Source: Actinobacillus genomosp. 1 (lineage in GTDB: Bacteria > Pseudomonadota > Gammaproteobacteria > Enterobacterales > Pasteurellaceae). From it: a DNA stretch of 64,000 bases. Made by a program: the position numbers and the translations under genes. Of the stretch, positions 1-7,581 are shown piece by piece; within the stretch, counting starts at the first letter, position 1, and each line of letters begins with the position of its first letter. Below the pieces are notes generated by a model, which worked only from the letters and a program-made list of their open reading frames with translations, made no database searches and was not told the origin of the DNA. The DNA lies in contig NZ_CP103834.1 of the NCBI RefSeq assembly GCF_029774175.1, positions 568,501 through 632,500 on the forward strand, written 5' to 3'.

Positions 1-269
1 CGGAACGTGTCGCAATTAATGCACCAATGCAAGGCACGGCAGCAGATATTATCAAAGTAGCGATGATTGGTATCGATAAAGCGATTCGAGGCGATGACAA
101 TATTAAAATGATTATGCAAGTGCATGATGAATTGGTGTTTGAAGTGAAAGAAGAATTGATCGAACATTACAGCCAATTAATTAAAGCGGAAATGGAAAAA
201 GCGATTCAGCTTAAAGTACCGTTAATTGCCGAAGTCGGCGTTGGCGATAACTGGGACGAAGCGCATTAA
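1..269 (+). CDS. polA: DNA polymerase I, C-terminal end (partial)
   Basis: Only the last 88 or so codons lie in the window; the reading frame is open from the first bases and stops at 267-269. The segment carries the end of the polymerase A domain, including the motif C region with M-Q-V-H-D-E (the His-Asp-Glu of the palm, where the Asp is a catalytic metal ligand) and the conserved N-A-P-M-Q-G-T-A-A-D stretch before it. The protein is the repair and Okazaki-fragment processing polymerase. The 5' part is outside the window, so the exonuclease domains cannot be judged. Confidence 0.95.
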   Translation, partial: ERVAINAPMQGTAADIIKVAMIGIDKAIRGDDNIKMIMQVHDELVFEVKEELIEHYSQLIKAEMEKAIQLKVPLIAEVGVGDNWDEAH

Positions 270-366
270 TTTTGTGAACTAGATCGAAAAACAAACAGAA
301 TATAAACATAATTTGTTTGTTTTTTGATAGGCTATTTATCCTTTAATTTAAATAAGGAGAAAGAGA

Positions 367-522
367 ATGATGACAGAAGAATATCGTGAGTTTCTTGAGA
401 AAAAAGTATCAGAAGCAAGAAAAAGTATTGAGCGTGGCGATGTTTATTCCCATGAAGAAGTATGGGAACGAGCAATGAGGGCGATAGTGTTAGCTGAGAA
501 AAATACACAAGATGCAGCATAA
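367..522 (+). CDS. Small antitoxin-like protein of a type II toxin-antitoxin pair
   Basis: A 51-residue, highly charged protein (Met-Met-Thr-Glu-Glu start, many Glu/Lys/Arg) preceded by a clear AAGGAG at 354-359. Its stop codon overlaps the start codon of the next frame, which encodes a RelE/ParE-like toxin, the usual arrangement of an antitoxin gene translationally coupled to its toxin. Size and charge fit a short antitoxin of an addiction module, but no DNA-binding motif can be assigned by eye. The overlap with a toxin-like frame is the main evidence for function. Because the toxin is frameshifted here, the antitoxin may be an orphan. Confidence 0.65.
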   Translation: MMTEEYREFLEKKVSEARKSIERGDVYSHEEVWERAMRAIVLAEKNTQDAA

Positions 523-804
523 AATTATCTATTCAAGTGACGCTCAAAAAGATATCGAAGATATTTTTGTGAATATTACTGAATTCACAGGTGTTTTAGT
601 GCTATCAATGTATTAAATGATGTAAAAGCTTCGATTGAGTTACTCGGGTTTATGCCCCAAATGGGGGTCGAAGGGTATATAAAAGGTACAAGAGAGATTT
701 ATCCGAGAAAATACAGAGTTGTATATGAAATAGATGATGAGAAGTCAGAAATTATCATCCTTACCATTTTACATACTCGTCGGTTATATCCGCCGCTTGC
801 TTAA
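512..804 (+). pseudogene. Frameshifted RelE/ParE-superfamily toxin
   Basis: Two overlapping frames together make one toxin of about 97 residues. The 5' part starts at ATG 512 inside the antitoxin stop region and runs in frame to a stop at 614-616. The rest continues in another frame from about 598 to the TAA at 802-804. Adding one T to the short T run at 594-597 joins the frames as ...T-G-V-F-S-A-I-N-V-L-N... The product then has the RelE/ParE pattern: an N-terminal helix region, Pro-Arg-Lys-Tyr-Arg-Val-Val-Tyr-Glu in the core strands, and Ile-Leu-His-Thr-Arg-Arg near the C-terminus. As written the gene cannot make the full toxin. A real inactivating deletion and a sequencing error in the T run cannot be told apart here. 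Confidence 0.7.
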
Positions 805-810
805 GTGAGT

Positions 811-850
811 AAAATAAAAGCCAAATGCCTCTTGGTGTTTGGCTTATTTT
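811..850 (+). terminator. Intrinsic terminator after the toxin-antitoxin pair
   Basis: The arms AAGCCAAA and TTTGGCTT form a hairpin around a short loop, extended by an A-rich run on the left and ATTTTA on the right, so it could work in both directions. It lies just after the toxin stop and before the lolA promoter region. Confidence 0.7.
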
Positions 851-943
851 ATTGTATCGTTACGCTAGTACGAACCTTGTGAAACTTTTACAGAATTGGT
901 TGTCAAAGGGGGACTTGATGCTCTTTGATAGAAGGAACAAAAA

Positions 944-1585
944 ATGAAAAAATTAGTTAAGCAATCATTATTAGGTTTTGCTTTATTTTCTATGACTAGT
1001 GCAGCATTTGCCGATGCGCAGTCGGTTGCCGAATTACAACGACGTTTAGAGCAAGTTAGCCAATATAGTGCGGATTTTGATCAAACGGTACGTTCGAGCA
1101 AAGGTAAACAAATTCAATCGGGTAAAGGTAAATTCCAAGTGAAGCGCCCGAATCTGTTCCGTATGGATACTAAATCACCGCAAGAAAATTTAATTGTTTC
1201 TGACGGAGCGAATTTATGGTTTTATGATCCGTTTGTATCGCAAGTGACGGTGAATACGGTGCAAGATGCGGTTAATAATACGCCGTTCGTGTTATTAACC
1301 AGCAGCGATAAAAGCCATTGGGATCAATATGATGTAATGCAAAATGCGGATACTTTTGTATTAAAACCGAAATCGAAAAAAAGTAATTTAAAACAGTTTG
1401 ATGTGCGTATCGATCAAAGCGGTATGTTAAAAGGTTTCAGTACCATTGAAAGAGACGGACAGAGCAATTTATACGTATTACGTAATATTACCGGTGGTGG
1501 CGTATCATCCGATTTATTTAAATTCAGCGTACCGAAAGGTGCAGAATTAGACGACCAACGCGGCGGTAAAAAATCTAAGAAATAA
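944..1585 (+). CDS. lolA: Outer-membrane lipoprotein carrier protein LolA
   Basis: A periplasmic chaperone that takes lipoproteins from the LolCDE exporter and carries them to LolB at the outer membrane. The protein is 213 residues, close to the usual length. It starts with a Sec signal peptide (Lys-rich N-terminus, hydrophobic stretch, likely cleavage after Ala-Phe-Ala at about residue 23) and then shows the LolA fold pattern Q-R-R-L-E-Q-V...S-A-D-F-D-Q-T and R-P-N-L-F-R-M-D, in which the conserved Arg supports lipid binding. A weak GAAGGAA ribosome binding site precedes the ATG. The following gene, trpR, is about 70 bases downstream across an unpaired uptake-signal core. Confidence 0.93.
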   Translation: MKKLVKQSLLGFALFSMTSAAFADAQSVAELQRRLEQVSQYSADFDQTVRSSKGKQIQSGKGKFQVKRPNLFRMDTKSPQENLIVSDGANLWFYDPFVSQVTVNTVQDAVNNTPFVLLTSSDKSHWDQYDVMQNADTFVLKPKSKKSNLKQFDVRIDQSGMLKGFSTIERDGQSNLYVLRNITGGGVSSDLFKFSVPKGAELDDQRGGKKSKK

Positions 1586-1658
1586 TCTATATTACTAGCG
1601 GTTTTATTTTCGCAAAATTTTGCCAAAATCAGACCGCTTTCCTTATTTTGGAGGTTCA

Positions 1659-1967
1659 ATGAAAATTCTTTATAGTCAGCGTGATCCGCAAGAGTGGCAA
1701 CAGTTTATGGTTTTAATACAACAGGCGGTTGCAGAAGATAAATTAGAGCAATTTTTTTCCTCGTTTTTAACGGCGGATGAGCGTAACTCTTTAGGATTAC
1801 GAGCCCAAATTGTCGGTAATTTGTTAAAGGGCGAAGTTCCGCAGCGGGAGATTCAACAAAATTTGAACACCAGTGCCGCAACCATTACGCGCGCTTCCAA
1901 TATGCTGAAAACATTGGAGCCGCAATTTATCGAATGGTTAAACGAGAAACTGAATGGCAAGGCGTAA
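1659..1967 (+). CDS. trpR: Trp operon repressor
   Basis: A 102-residue tryptophan-dependent DNA-binding repressor of trp genes. The all-helical TrpR pattern is visible, with a recognition helix around Q-N-L-N-T-S-A-A-T-I-T-R-A-S-N. An upstream ATG at 1620 in the same frame is less likely. The chosen start at 1659 has a strong TTGGAGG just before it and gives the standard family length. The stop overlaps the mtgA start by 14 bases, so the two are probably co-transcribed and translationally coupled, an arrangement known from other Pasteurellaceae. Confidence 0.92.
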   Translation: MKILYSQRDPQEWQQFMVLIQQAVAEDKLEQFFSSFLTADERNSLGLRAQIVGNLLKGEVPQREIQQNLNTSAATITRASNMLKTLEPQFIEWLNEKLNGKA

Positions 1968-2757
1968 ACGAAAGCGCAAAAAGAAGTCAGTTAGTATGTT
2001 TAGTTTGATCAAACGTCTATGCCGTAGAATCATCAAGTTTTTTATTCCGCAGGCGATAAGTTCCCGATCCGGTTGGTTATGGTTCGGAACGAGTCGTTTA
2101 GGTGCGGGACTTGGTGGTTTTTTTGTGACGTTTTTAATGACCTTTTCTGTACTACCCGTACCGTTTTCCGCTTATATGGCGCAGAAAAAAGTTGAGCATT
2201 TGATTGCCGGTGATAATTATAAAATTCAATATGATTGGGTCAGTTTAGATAAAATCGCTTGGCAAATGCAGATGGCGGTCATTGCGTCGGAAGATCAAAA
2301 ATTCGAAAGTCATTTTGGGATTGATTTACAAGCGATTGAAATTGCATTACAGCGCAATGCCAGGTCGAAAAAAATGCGGGGAGCTTCCACCATTTCTCAG
2401 CAAACTGTTAAAAATATGTTTTTATGGCACGGACAAAGTTGGTTACGAAAAGGCATTGAATTGCCGCTCACTTTCGTGATGGAAAATACTTGGGGCAAAC
2501 GCCGTATTTTGGAAGTGTATTTGAATATCGCTGAATTTGGTGACGGTATTTTTGGCGTAGAGGCGGCAGCAAAGCACTTTTTTAAAAAACGTGCCAAAGA
2601 TCTGACTTTACAAGAATCGGCATTATTAGCCGCTTCGTTACCTAATCCGTTAGTGTTTAGGGTGAATAAACCGGGTCCAACGATGCGTAAGCGTCAGGCG
2701 TGGATCATGCGCCAAGTTAGCGCATTAGGCGGACGTGATTACTTAGAAAAACTATAG
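1954..2757 (+). CDS. mtgA: Monofunctional biosynthetic peptidoglycan transglycosylase
   Basis: A membrane-anchored glycosyltransferase (family GT51) that polymerises lipid II into glycan strands. The 267-residue protein begins with a very basic cytoplasmic tail, has one membrane segment near residues 50-70, and then the GT51 domain with A-S-E-D-Q-K-F-E-S-H-F-G (containing the catalytic Glu), R-G-A-S-T-I-S-Q-Q and E-V-Y-L-N-I-A-E-F-G. An internal ATG at 1996 would remove the basic tail; the ATG at 1954 overlapping trpR is preferred for translational coupling. Its terminator has been split by the insertion sequence that follows. Confidence 0.93.
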   Translation: MARRKRKRKKKSVSMFSLIKRLCRRIIKFFIPQAISSRSGWLWFGTSRLGAGLGGFFVTFLMTFSVLPVPFSAYMAQKKVEHLIAGDNYKIQYDWVSLDKIAWQMQMAVIASEDQKFESHFGIDLQAIEIALQRNARSKKMRGASTISQQTVKNMFLWHGQSWLRKGIELPLTFVMENTWGKRRILEVYLNIAEFGDGIFGVEAAAKHFFKKRAKDLTLQESALLAASLPNPLVFRVNKPGPTMRKRQAWIMRQVSALGGRDYLEKL

Positions 2758-2774
2758 AAAAAGCGGTGGAATTT
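2758..2774 (+). terminator. Left arm of the mtgA terminator, separated by an insertion sequence
   Basis: This arm (AAAAAGCGGTGGAATTT) holds an uptake-signal core and pairs, with one mismatch, with 4210-4226 (AAATTTCACCGCTTTTA). The two arms now lie about 1.4 kb apart on either side of the IS, so the local hairpin is lost. Transcription from mtgA could run into the IS. Confidence 0.65.
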
Positions 2775-2830
2775 GATCTGCACCCCAAAAGTTGGACTAA
2801 ACCTCCAACGGATTAAGGTGCAGATTTTTT

Positions 2831-3340
2831 ATGACTAAATATAACCCACTATTCAAACAACAAGTCATCGAGTTTTATCTTCAAAATGACAAAAACTATT
2901 CATTCACTCAACGACATTTTCAATTATCCAAGAAAACCTTAACTCGGTGGATTGCTCAATTTAATCATAACGGAATTAATGGGTTAGCGGTAATGGCTAA
3001 GAAGCAAAAATATTCCCCCGAATTCAAATTAACCGTCATACAAGCGGTCAAAAAAGGACAATTTTCTGCGGAAAGAGCCTCCCTTCATTTTGGCATTGCT
3101 AATTCAGGTTCGATTAGCCAATGGTTGCACACCTTTGAAGAACAAGGTATAAACGGTTTATTACCCAAACCTAAAGGTCGTCCGACAATGAAACCCAAAT
3201 ACCCGAAAATGCCTCCTCCACCTAAAACTGAAGAAGAACGTCTGCGTTATCGTATTTTAGAGCTGGAAGCGGAGGTAGCTTACCTAAAAAAGTTGCGGGA
3301 GTTCAACCAACAAAAAATGCGGCAAAAACAGCCATCGTGA
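2831..3340 (+). CDS. IS3-family transposase, OrfA
   Basis: A 169-residue protein with two helix-turn-helix segments: about residues 20-50 (F-T-Q-R-H-F-Q-L-S-K-K-T-L-T-R-W) and 75-105 (A-E-R-A-S-L-H-F-G-I-A...I-S-Q-W). A helical leucine-zipper-like tail follows (R-I-L-E-L-E-A-E-V-A-Y-L-K-K-L). This is the terminal-repeat binding part of IS150-type transposases. The heptanucleotide AAAAAAG at 3286-3292 is in the A-AAA-AAG phase, so a -1 slip gives an OrfAB fusion of about 444 residues, the active transposase in this family. Confidence 0.9.
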   Translation: MTKYNPLFKQQVIEFYLQNDKNYSFTQRHFQLSKKTLTRWIAQFNHNGINGLAVMAKKQKYSPEFKLTVIQAVKKGQFSAERASLHFGIANSGSISQWLHTFEEQGINGLLPKPKGRPTMKPKYPKMPPPPKTEEERLRYRILELEAEVAYLKKLREFNQQKMRQKQPS

Positions 3341-4164
3341 AAACGTTGCGGGTGGATTTTCCCTTAGAAATCCTCCTCCCTTTGATAGGTTTAAAACGCA
3401 GTACTTTCTTTTATCACTTACCGCCTAAAATCGATAAAAATGCTGTGATGAGGCAGAAAGTGATTGAGATTTATCAGGATAATGATGGCAATTATGGCTA
3501 TCGTCGTATTACATTAAAGTTACGTGATTTTTTGGGTGCGATTAACCATAAGCGTGTTCAAGCGATAATGCAACAGCTTGATTTAAAGGGAAAATGTAAG
3601 CAGAGGAAATATCGTTCTTACAAAGGTGAAGTGGGTAAAATTACCGAGAATGTATTGCAACAAGATTTTCACGCAACAGCGCCAAATGAAAAGCTCGTCA
3701 CGGATATCACCGAGTTTAAATGTGCGGAAGGCAAGCTCTATTTATCGCCCATTAAGGACTTATTTAATGGTGAAATTATTGCCCATGATTTAGCAAGAAG
3801 CCCGAACTTTGAGCAAGTGATGCGGATGCTAAAGCAAGCGGTCGCAAAACTGCCTAAGGACGCTAAACCGATTTTACATTCCGACCAAGGCTGGCAATAT
3901 CAGATGGCTGACTATCAAGACATGCTGAGAAAACATCATATTAAACAAAGTATGTCGAGAAAAGGAAATTGCTTGGATAATGGGGCAATGGAAAGTTTCT
4001 TTGGGCGATTGAAAACGGAATGTTACTTTGGTAAGCGATTTGAAACTTTCGAACAGCTTGAGAAAGTGATTCACGAGTACATTCATTATTACAACAATGA
4101 GCGTATTCAAGTGAAATTAAAAGGACTGAGCCCTGTACAATACAGAACTCAGTCTTTAAATTAA
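3337..4164 (+). CDS. IS3-family transposase, OrfB (DDE integrase domain)
   Basis: The catalytic half of the transposase. The rve/DDE core is complete: D in D-I-T-E-F near residue 120, D in H-S-D-Q-G-W-Q-Y near 183, and E in N-G-A-M-E-S-F-F-G-R-L-K near 220. A His-Tyr-rich C-terminal motif (Y-Y-N-N-E-R-I-Q) is typical of the family. It overlaps orfA in the -1 frame. The frame is open back to the slippery site at 3286-3292, so it is normally made as OrfAB; whether the ATG at 3337 is also used cannot be seen. Confidence 0.92.
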   Translation: MKTLRVDFPLEILLPLIGLKRSTFFYHLPPKIDKNAVMRQKVIEIYQDNDGNYGYRRITLKLRDFLGAINHKRVQAIMQQLDLKGKCKQRKYRSYKGEVGKITENVLQQDFHATAPNEKLVTDITEFKCAEGKLYLSPIKDLFNGEIIAHDLARSPNFEQVMRMLKQAVAKLPKDAKPILHSDQGWQYQMADYQDMLRKHHIKQSMSRKGNCLDNGAMESFFGRLKTECYFGKRFETFEQLEKVIHEYIHYYNNERIQVKLKGLSPVQYRTQSLN

Positions 4165-4186
4165 ACAGTCTAACTTTTTGGGGTCA

Positions 4187-4230
4187 GATCAATTTGCAAA
4201 AGAATTTGTAAATTTCACCGCTTTTATTTT
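4187..4230 (+). terminator. Right flank of the split mtgA terminator
   Basis: Contains the GATC copy, a linker and the arm AAATTTCACCGCTTTTA followed by TTTT, which pairs with 2758-2774. Without the IS the two arms would form an inverted uptake-signal hairpin of about 16 bp around a loop containing GATC. It also lies just after the stop of the leftward AhpD-like gene, so the original hairpin probably served both converging transcripts. Confidence 0.6.
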
Positions 4231-4244
4231 AGGGGATTGAGTAA

Positions 4245-4580
4245 TTAACGTTGGGTTTCTACCGCTTCAAAAGCTCTTAACGCATAAGCATAGGCAGCAC
4301 CGGTGTTAGTTTCGATAGCAGTCGCTAACGCACCTGCAATTTCGCTATCGGTTGCGCCGGCTTTAATTGCCGCTTCTGCATGAACGCTAATACAGCTTTC
4401 GCAGCGTGTAGTGATCGCAACAGCAAGCGCAATTAACTCACGGGTTTTCGCATCTAGCCCTTCTTCTGCCGATGCTGCATTTAAAGCACCCATTGCTTGT
4501 AACATTTTCGGATGGGCTTGTGCCATTTTACCGAATGCTTGTTTAGTGATTTGTGTTTGTTCTTTCCAGTTAGTGAACAT
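4245..4580 (-). CDS. AhpD-like / carboxymuconolactone decarboxylase family protein
   Basis: A 111-residue helical protein with the AhpD-type redox motif: Cys60-Glu-Ser-Cys63 followed by His67, within I-T-T-R-C-E-S-C-I-S-V-H. Members act as thiol peroxidases or disulfide reductases; the CxxC makes a redox role more likely than decarboxylation. It is the last gene of a closely spaced leftward set led by the DUF2892 gene at 7581 and including the sulfide:quinone oxidoreductase-like gene, 25 bp after the TDT-family channel gene. In that setting a role in peroxide or persulfide chemistry is plausible but unproven. A good AAGGAGC precedes the ATG. Confidence 0.85.
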   Translation of the reverse strand: MFTNWKEQTQITKQAFGKMAQAHPKMLQAMGALNAASAEEGLDAKTRELIALAVAITTRCESCISVHAEAAIKAGATDSEIAGALATAIETNTGAAYAYALRAFEAVETQR

Positions 4581-4605
4581 GATTTGCTCCTTGTATTTGC
4601 ATGAA

Positions 4606-5610
4606 TTAATCGGGTTGGAAAACGCTACCGTTAATAATTTCCCGTAACGTTCTCACGGTTAAATAAGTGATAATGAAAGTGCTGATAATCAGCATGACCG
4701 CACCGATAATACGGTAATAACTTGCCATTTCCATACTCGCTAAACTACTCATTTCAAGGCTGGCAATACTGAATGCCGCCAGTGGGAAAGAGTAGCCCCA
4801 CGCTGAAAGAAAGAACGGCGTACTGAAAAACAAGCGTGCTTTCAAGACTAAAAATAGTGTCCAAAACATTGCAAAGAAATACAGTATTTGACCGAGTGGT
4901 GCGAGTTCACCTACTAATTTAGTGTAGCTGAGAAAGCCGACCGCAGGCGGTGCGATTAAAACGAATAAGGTCGGATTCAGTTTCGTCGGTAACGGATCAG
5001 CGAAGAACATTCGATGTAATACGAGAGTTAGCAATACAATCCAGAACAGAAAACCGATACTGAAAAAGAACCAGTTCACATCACTAGGCGCATAATTAAC
5101 CCCCACGACCGGGACAATAATGTTACCCACAACCGGAATAAACCACGCCGGTGTCATTTGTGCCAATTTAAATTGGCTTTTGAAAATCCAACGATCTATC
5201 ACAAAGAAGGTAAAACCTAAATGCAAGATAGCTCCGACCATCCATAAACTTTGTGAAACCGCTATTGAAGCGGGCTTCCATGCCACCGATAACAGCAGTA
5301 AACCGATAGAAACGGCGGTTAAAAAGTTCATTTTAACCGGATGCATACTGTCCGCTTTAACTTGTTGCGGAAAGCGAATGCCTTTCAACAGATAAATCAT
5401 GAACAGTAGCAGCCAAATCAAAGTGGTGAAATAACGTAAACAGTCACTGACTACACTAGGTAAATTCAGCACTTCGTGTCCTTTATACCAAGCTATCGTC
5501 AGTCCGCTGAGTCCCATTACACTGGCAAATAACGGTACGGGAAAATTTGCCAATTTTTGACCGCTTGTCGGATTTCCCGCTGAGGGATTCGGATTTGCTT
5601 CGTTTAACAT
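4606..5610 (-). CDS. TDT (TehA/SLAC1/Mae1) family membrane channel or exporter
   Basis: A 334-residue integral membrane protein with about ten hydrophobic segments, including the early pattern F-P-V-P-L-F-A-S-V-M-G-L-S-G-L typical of the SLAC1/TehA fold. The family includes the TehA anion channel, C4-dicarboxylate carriers and the Ssu1 sulfite exporter. TehA-type naming would suggest tellurite resistance, but the neighbours here (sulfide:quinone oxidoreductase-like enzyme, AhpD-like protein, ArsR regulator) make a small sulfur anion such as sulfite or hydrosulfide a better guess. That is inference from context. The gene sits 14 bp after the upstream small membrane protein gene. Confidence 0.85.
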   Translation of the reverse strand: MLNEANPNPSAGNPTSGQKLANFPVPLFASVMGLSGLTIAWYKGHEVLNLPSVVSDCLRYFTTLIWLLLFMIYLLKGIRFPQQVKADSMHPVKMNFLTAVSIGLLLLSVAWKPASIAVSQSLWMVGAILHLGFTFFVIDRWIFKSQFKLAQMTPAWFIPVVGNIIVPVVGVNYAPSDVNWFFFSIGFLFWIVLLTLVLHRMFFADPLPTKLNPTLFVLIAPPAVGFLSYTKLVGELAPLGQILYFFAMFWTLFLVLKARLFFSTPFFLSAWGYSFPLAAFSIASLEMSSLASMEMASYYRIIGAVMLIISTFIITYLTVRTLREIINGSVFQPD

Positions 5611-5624
5611 AGTTCCTTCTTAGT

Positions 5625-5972
5625 CTATTCTGTGTGTTTAAACAACCAACCTTTAACGGTATAGTACAATACGGCAAAACCAACGAAGTTCACCGCATAA
5701 GTACCGAGTAACGCAAAGGCATCGATAGGCGCGCCGATATCGGATAAGCCTGATTGAGTCAGCCAAAACAGGACAAACACACCGATAAATCCGCCGATAA
5801 AGCCGACGACTTCCGCTTGGACTAAACGTTTGAGATGAAATCCTTTCTCTTTAACGAGTAAGATGACTAAAGCAAGCGTTAATATCACAGCTAAAATTAA
5901 TAACGGGTAAAATGCCCATGCCAACATTTCTTGTACGACGGAAATCAGCATCGTCAGTTCTAAACTATTCAT
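5625..5972 (-). CDS. Small four-helix membrane protein (possibly DUF5368)
   Basis: A 115-residue hydrophobic protein with four predicted membrane segments (about residues 10-40, 52-70, 84-105) and few charged residues outside the loops. No catalytic motif is visible. I associate it tentatively with DUF5368, a family of small membrane proteins found beside flavin oxidoreductases, but could not check. It lies 9 bp after the flavoprotein gene and 14 bp before the TDT-family gene, so it is almost certainly co-transcribed. It could serve as a membrane anchor or quinone-side partner of the flavoprotein. Confidence 0.75.
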   Translation of the reverse strand: MNSLELTMLISVVQEMLAWAFYPLLILAVILTLALVILLVKEKGFHLKRLVQAEVVGFIGGFIGVFVLFWLTQSGLSDIGAPIDAFALLGTYAVNFVGFAVLYYTVKGWLFKHTE

Positions 5973-5981
5973 TTCGGCTCC

Positions 5982-7325
5982 TTAGGCTTTACCACGTAAC
6001 ATACTGAGATAAGTCGGTTTTAAACCGATAGTTTCGAGCAACCAACTTGTCCACGAGTCTTCTAACGGGTGGATTATGCCCGGGAAAGACGGTTGCAAAT
6101 TGTTGTTATAATCAAATTCAACCAACATCGCTCGTCCGACTTCGGTAATCAATGGGCAAGAGGTGTATCCGTTGTAAATTTGTTTGCTTTCTTTGCCTTG
6201 CAGCTCGCAAATCAGATGATCCACTGCAACTGGCACTTGCCATTTTACGCTGGCGGCCGTTTTACCTTTCGGTACGCCGGCAATATCGCCTACCCCGAAC
6301 ACATTCGGATAACGAACATGGCGAAGGGTGCTTTTCGATACTTCCATCCAACCTTCGTTTTTCCATGGGCCGGTTTGCCAAGCTAACGGTGAGTTTCGAA
6401 CGGCATCAGGCGCAACTTGCGGTGGAATAACATTAATAAAATCGTACGGTAGTTCTACTTTACCTTCGTCTTTACTTTCAAAGGTAGCAATACGTTTGAC
6501 GGGATCAATCGCTTTTAAGATGCGATGGTAGTGGTAATGAATATCGCGTTCTTCGAACATCATACGTACTTTTTCAGAAACAATCGGTACGCTGAAGAAC
6601 GAGCCGTTGTTACTGTTATAGCTGATATGGGATTTACTTAATGTACCGCGACGGTGGAGGTAATCACGCACAATAAAAGTATATTTTAGCGGTGCGCCGG
6701 AACATTTCATTTCGGTATTCGGACGGAGTAATACGGCATTTCCGCCTTTACGACTAAACTCATCAAGTAATTTCCAAGTTTTTTCCGCACCGACAGGACT
6801 ATGGTAGATACTACCCAGACCGTTAGTACCGATTAACTTGGTATCCATTCCTTCAATAGCGTCATAATCCAGTTTTAGTCCGGTCGTTACGAACAGATAG
6901 TCGTAATTTAAATTTTCGCCGTTAGATAATCGTACTTGATTGGCATCCGGATTAAATTCTTCGACTTTGGCTTCAATCCATTTCACTTGAGACGGAAGAT
7001 AGCTGGCTGTCTCGGATACTGAATAATCGGCCGGTTTTAAACCGGCGGCAATTAGGGTAAAACCCGGTTGGTAGATATGACTTTTATTCGGCTCGATAAC
7101 AATAATTTCGGCTTTTTCATCCAAACGTTCGGCTAAACGGGATGCGGTGGCAAGCCCTGCAGCACCGCCGCCGGCAATAACAATTTTTATTGCGGCGGAC
7201 ACTTTAGGTTCGGCTTGTACGGATTTAGGCAATAATAGACCGCTTGCTGTCGCAGTTAAGCCTAATGCACTACTTTGTAAGAATAAACGACGGGTAAGAT
7301 CAAAATGTTGGATTTTATCAGACAT
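5982..7325 (-). CDS. Sulfide:quinone oxidoreductase-like flavoprotein with Tat signal
   Basis: A 447-residue FAD protein of the SQR/flavocytochrome c sulfide dehydrogenase group. It begins with a twin-arginine signal (T-R-R-L-F-L at residues 11-16, hydrophobic stretch, likely cleavage after V-Q-A near 38), so it should act on the periplasmic face. The FAD-binding G-G-G-A-A-G lies near residues 52-57 and a second Rossmann-type segment follows. Cys208 in E-M-K-C-S-G-A-P and Cys390 in Y-T-S-C-P-L match the two redox cysteines of SQR. The third cysteine of some SQRs, near residue 150, is absent. Expected reaction: oxidation of sulfide to polysulfide or persulfide with electrons passed to quinone. 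It is the core enzyme of the operon. Confidence 0.85.
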   Translation of the reverse strand: MSDKIQHFDLTRRLFLQSSALGLTATASGLLLPKSVQAEPKVSAAIKIVIAGGGAAGLATASRLAERLDEKAEIIVIEPNKSHIYQPGFTLIAAGLKPADYSVSETASYLPSQVKWIEAKVEEFNPDANQVRLSNGENLNYDYLFVTTGLKLDYDAIEGMDTKLIGTNGLGSIYHSPVGAEKTWKLLDEFSRKGGNAVLLRPNTEMKCSGAPLKYTFIVRDYLHRRGTLSKSHISYNSNNGSFFSVPIVSEKVRMMFEERDIHYHYHRILKAIDPVKRIATFESKDEGKVELPYDFINVIPPQVAPDAVRNSPLAWQTGPWKNEGWMEVSKSTLRHVRYPNVFGVGDIAGVPKGKTAASVKWQVPVAVDHLICELQGKESKQIYNGYTSCPLITEVGRAMLVEFDYNNNLQPSFPGIIHPLEDSWTSWLLETIGLKPTYLSMLRGKA

Positions 7326-7368
7326 ATCTGCTCCTTATATATCGAGCTTATTAAGCTTAAGCTTTTTA

Positions 7369-7581
7369 TTATTTCTTTTTGAACGGACAAACCGGGCAGT
7401 TCTGAGCGGTATTAATGCCGAACAGTGCGTACAATCCGCAGCGGGAAAAAACACCGCTTAGCAGTATAATTACCCCTAAATATCCCCAAATACCTACGGT
7501 ACCGGTTACGGCAAGTAAGGTAAGCAGTGCGCCGATTACGATACGTAATACTTTATCAATGCCACCGACATTCGCTTTCAT
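7369..7581 (-). CDS. DUF2892 (YgaP-type) membrane protein
   Basis: A 70-residue protein with the DUF2892 pattern: M-K-x-N-V-G-G-I-D at the start, R-I-V-I-G-A in the first of two membrane helices, and a Cys-containing end (C-P-V-C-P-F). In other bacteria this module forms the membrane part of YgaP sulfurtransferases and is common in sulfide-responsive loci. Here it stands alone without a rhodanese domain. It is the first gene of the leftward set, 43 bp before the flavoprotein gene, and faces the ArsR regulator across the shared promoter region. Confidence 0.87.
   Translation of the reverse strand: MKANVGGIDKVLRIVIGALLTLLAVTGTVGIWGYLGVIILLSGVFSRCGLYALFGINTAQNCPVCPFKKK

Larger units (their letters stand above)
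2779..4186 (+). mobile_element. IS3-family insertion sequence, IS150-type
   Basis: The element is about 1408 bp with imperfect terminal inverted repeats. The left end starts TGCACCCCAAAAGTTGGACT and the reverse complement of the right end starts TGACCCCAAAAAGTTAGACT. Both ends have the TG...CA termini of IS3 elements. GATC flanks both sides (2775-2778 and 4187-4190), consistent with a 3-4 bp target duplication, though GATC is palindromic and this is weak alone. Inside are orfA (helix-turn-helix) and orfB (DDE integrase) joined by a -1 slippery site. Both frames are intact, so the element looks complete and possibly active. The exact IS name cannot be assigned without a database. Confidence 0.93.

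Noticed and set aside
332..520. Leftward open frame of 62 codons
   Set aside because: It is the reverse strand of the antitoxin gene; no ribosome binding site and a low-complexity hydrophobic product.
4606..5610. tehA tellurite resistance gene
   Set aside because: The fold is the same, but no tehB is adjacent and the setting points to sulfur chemistry, so the symbol is withheld.
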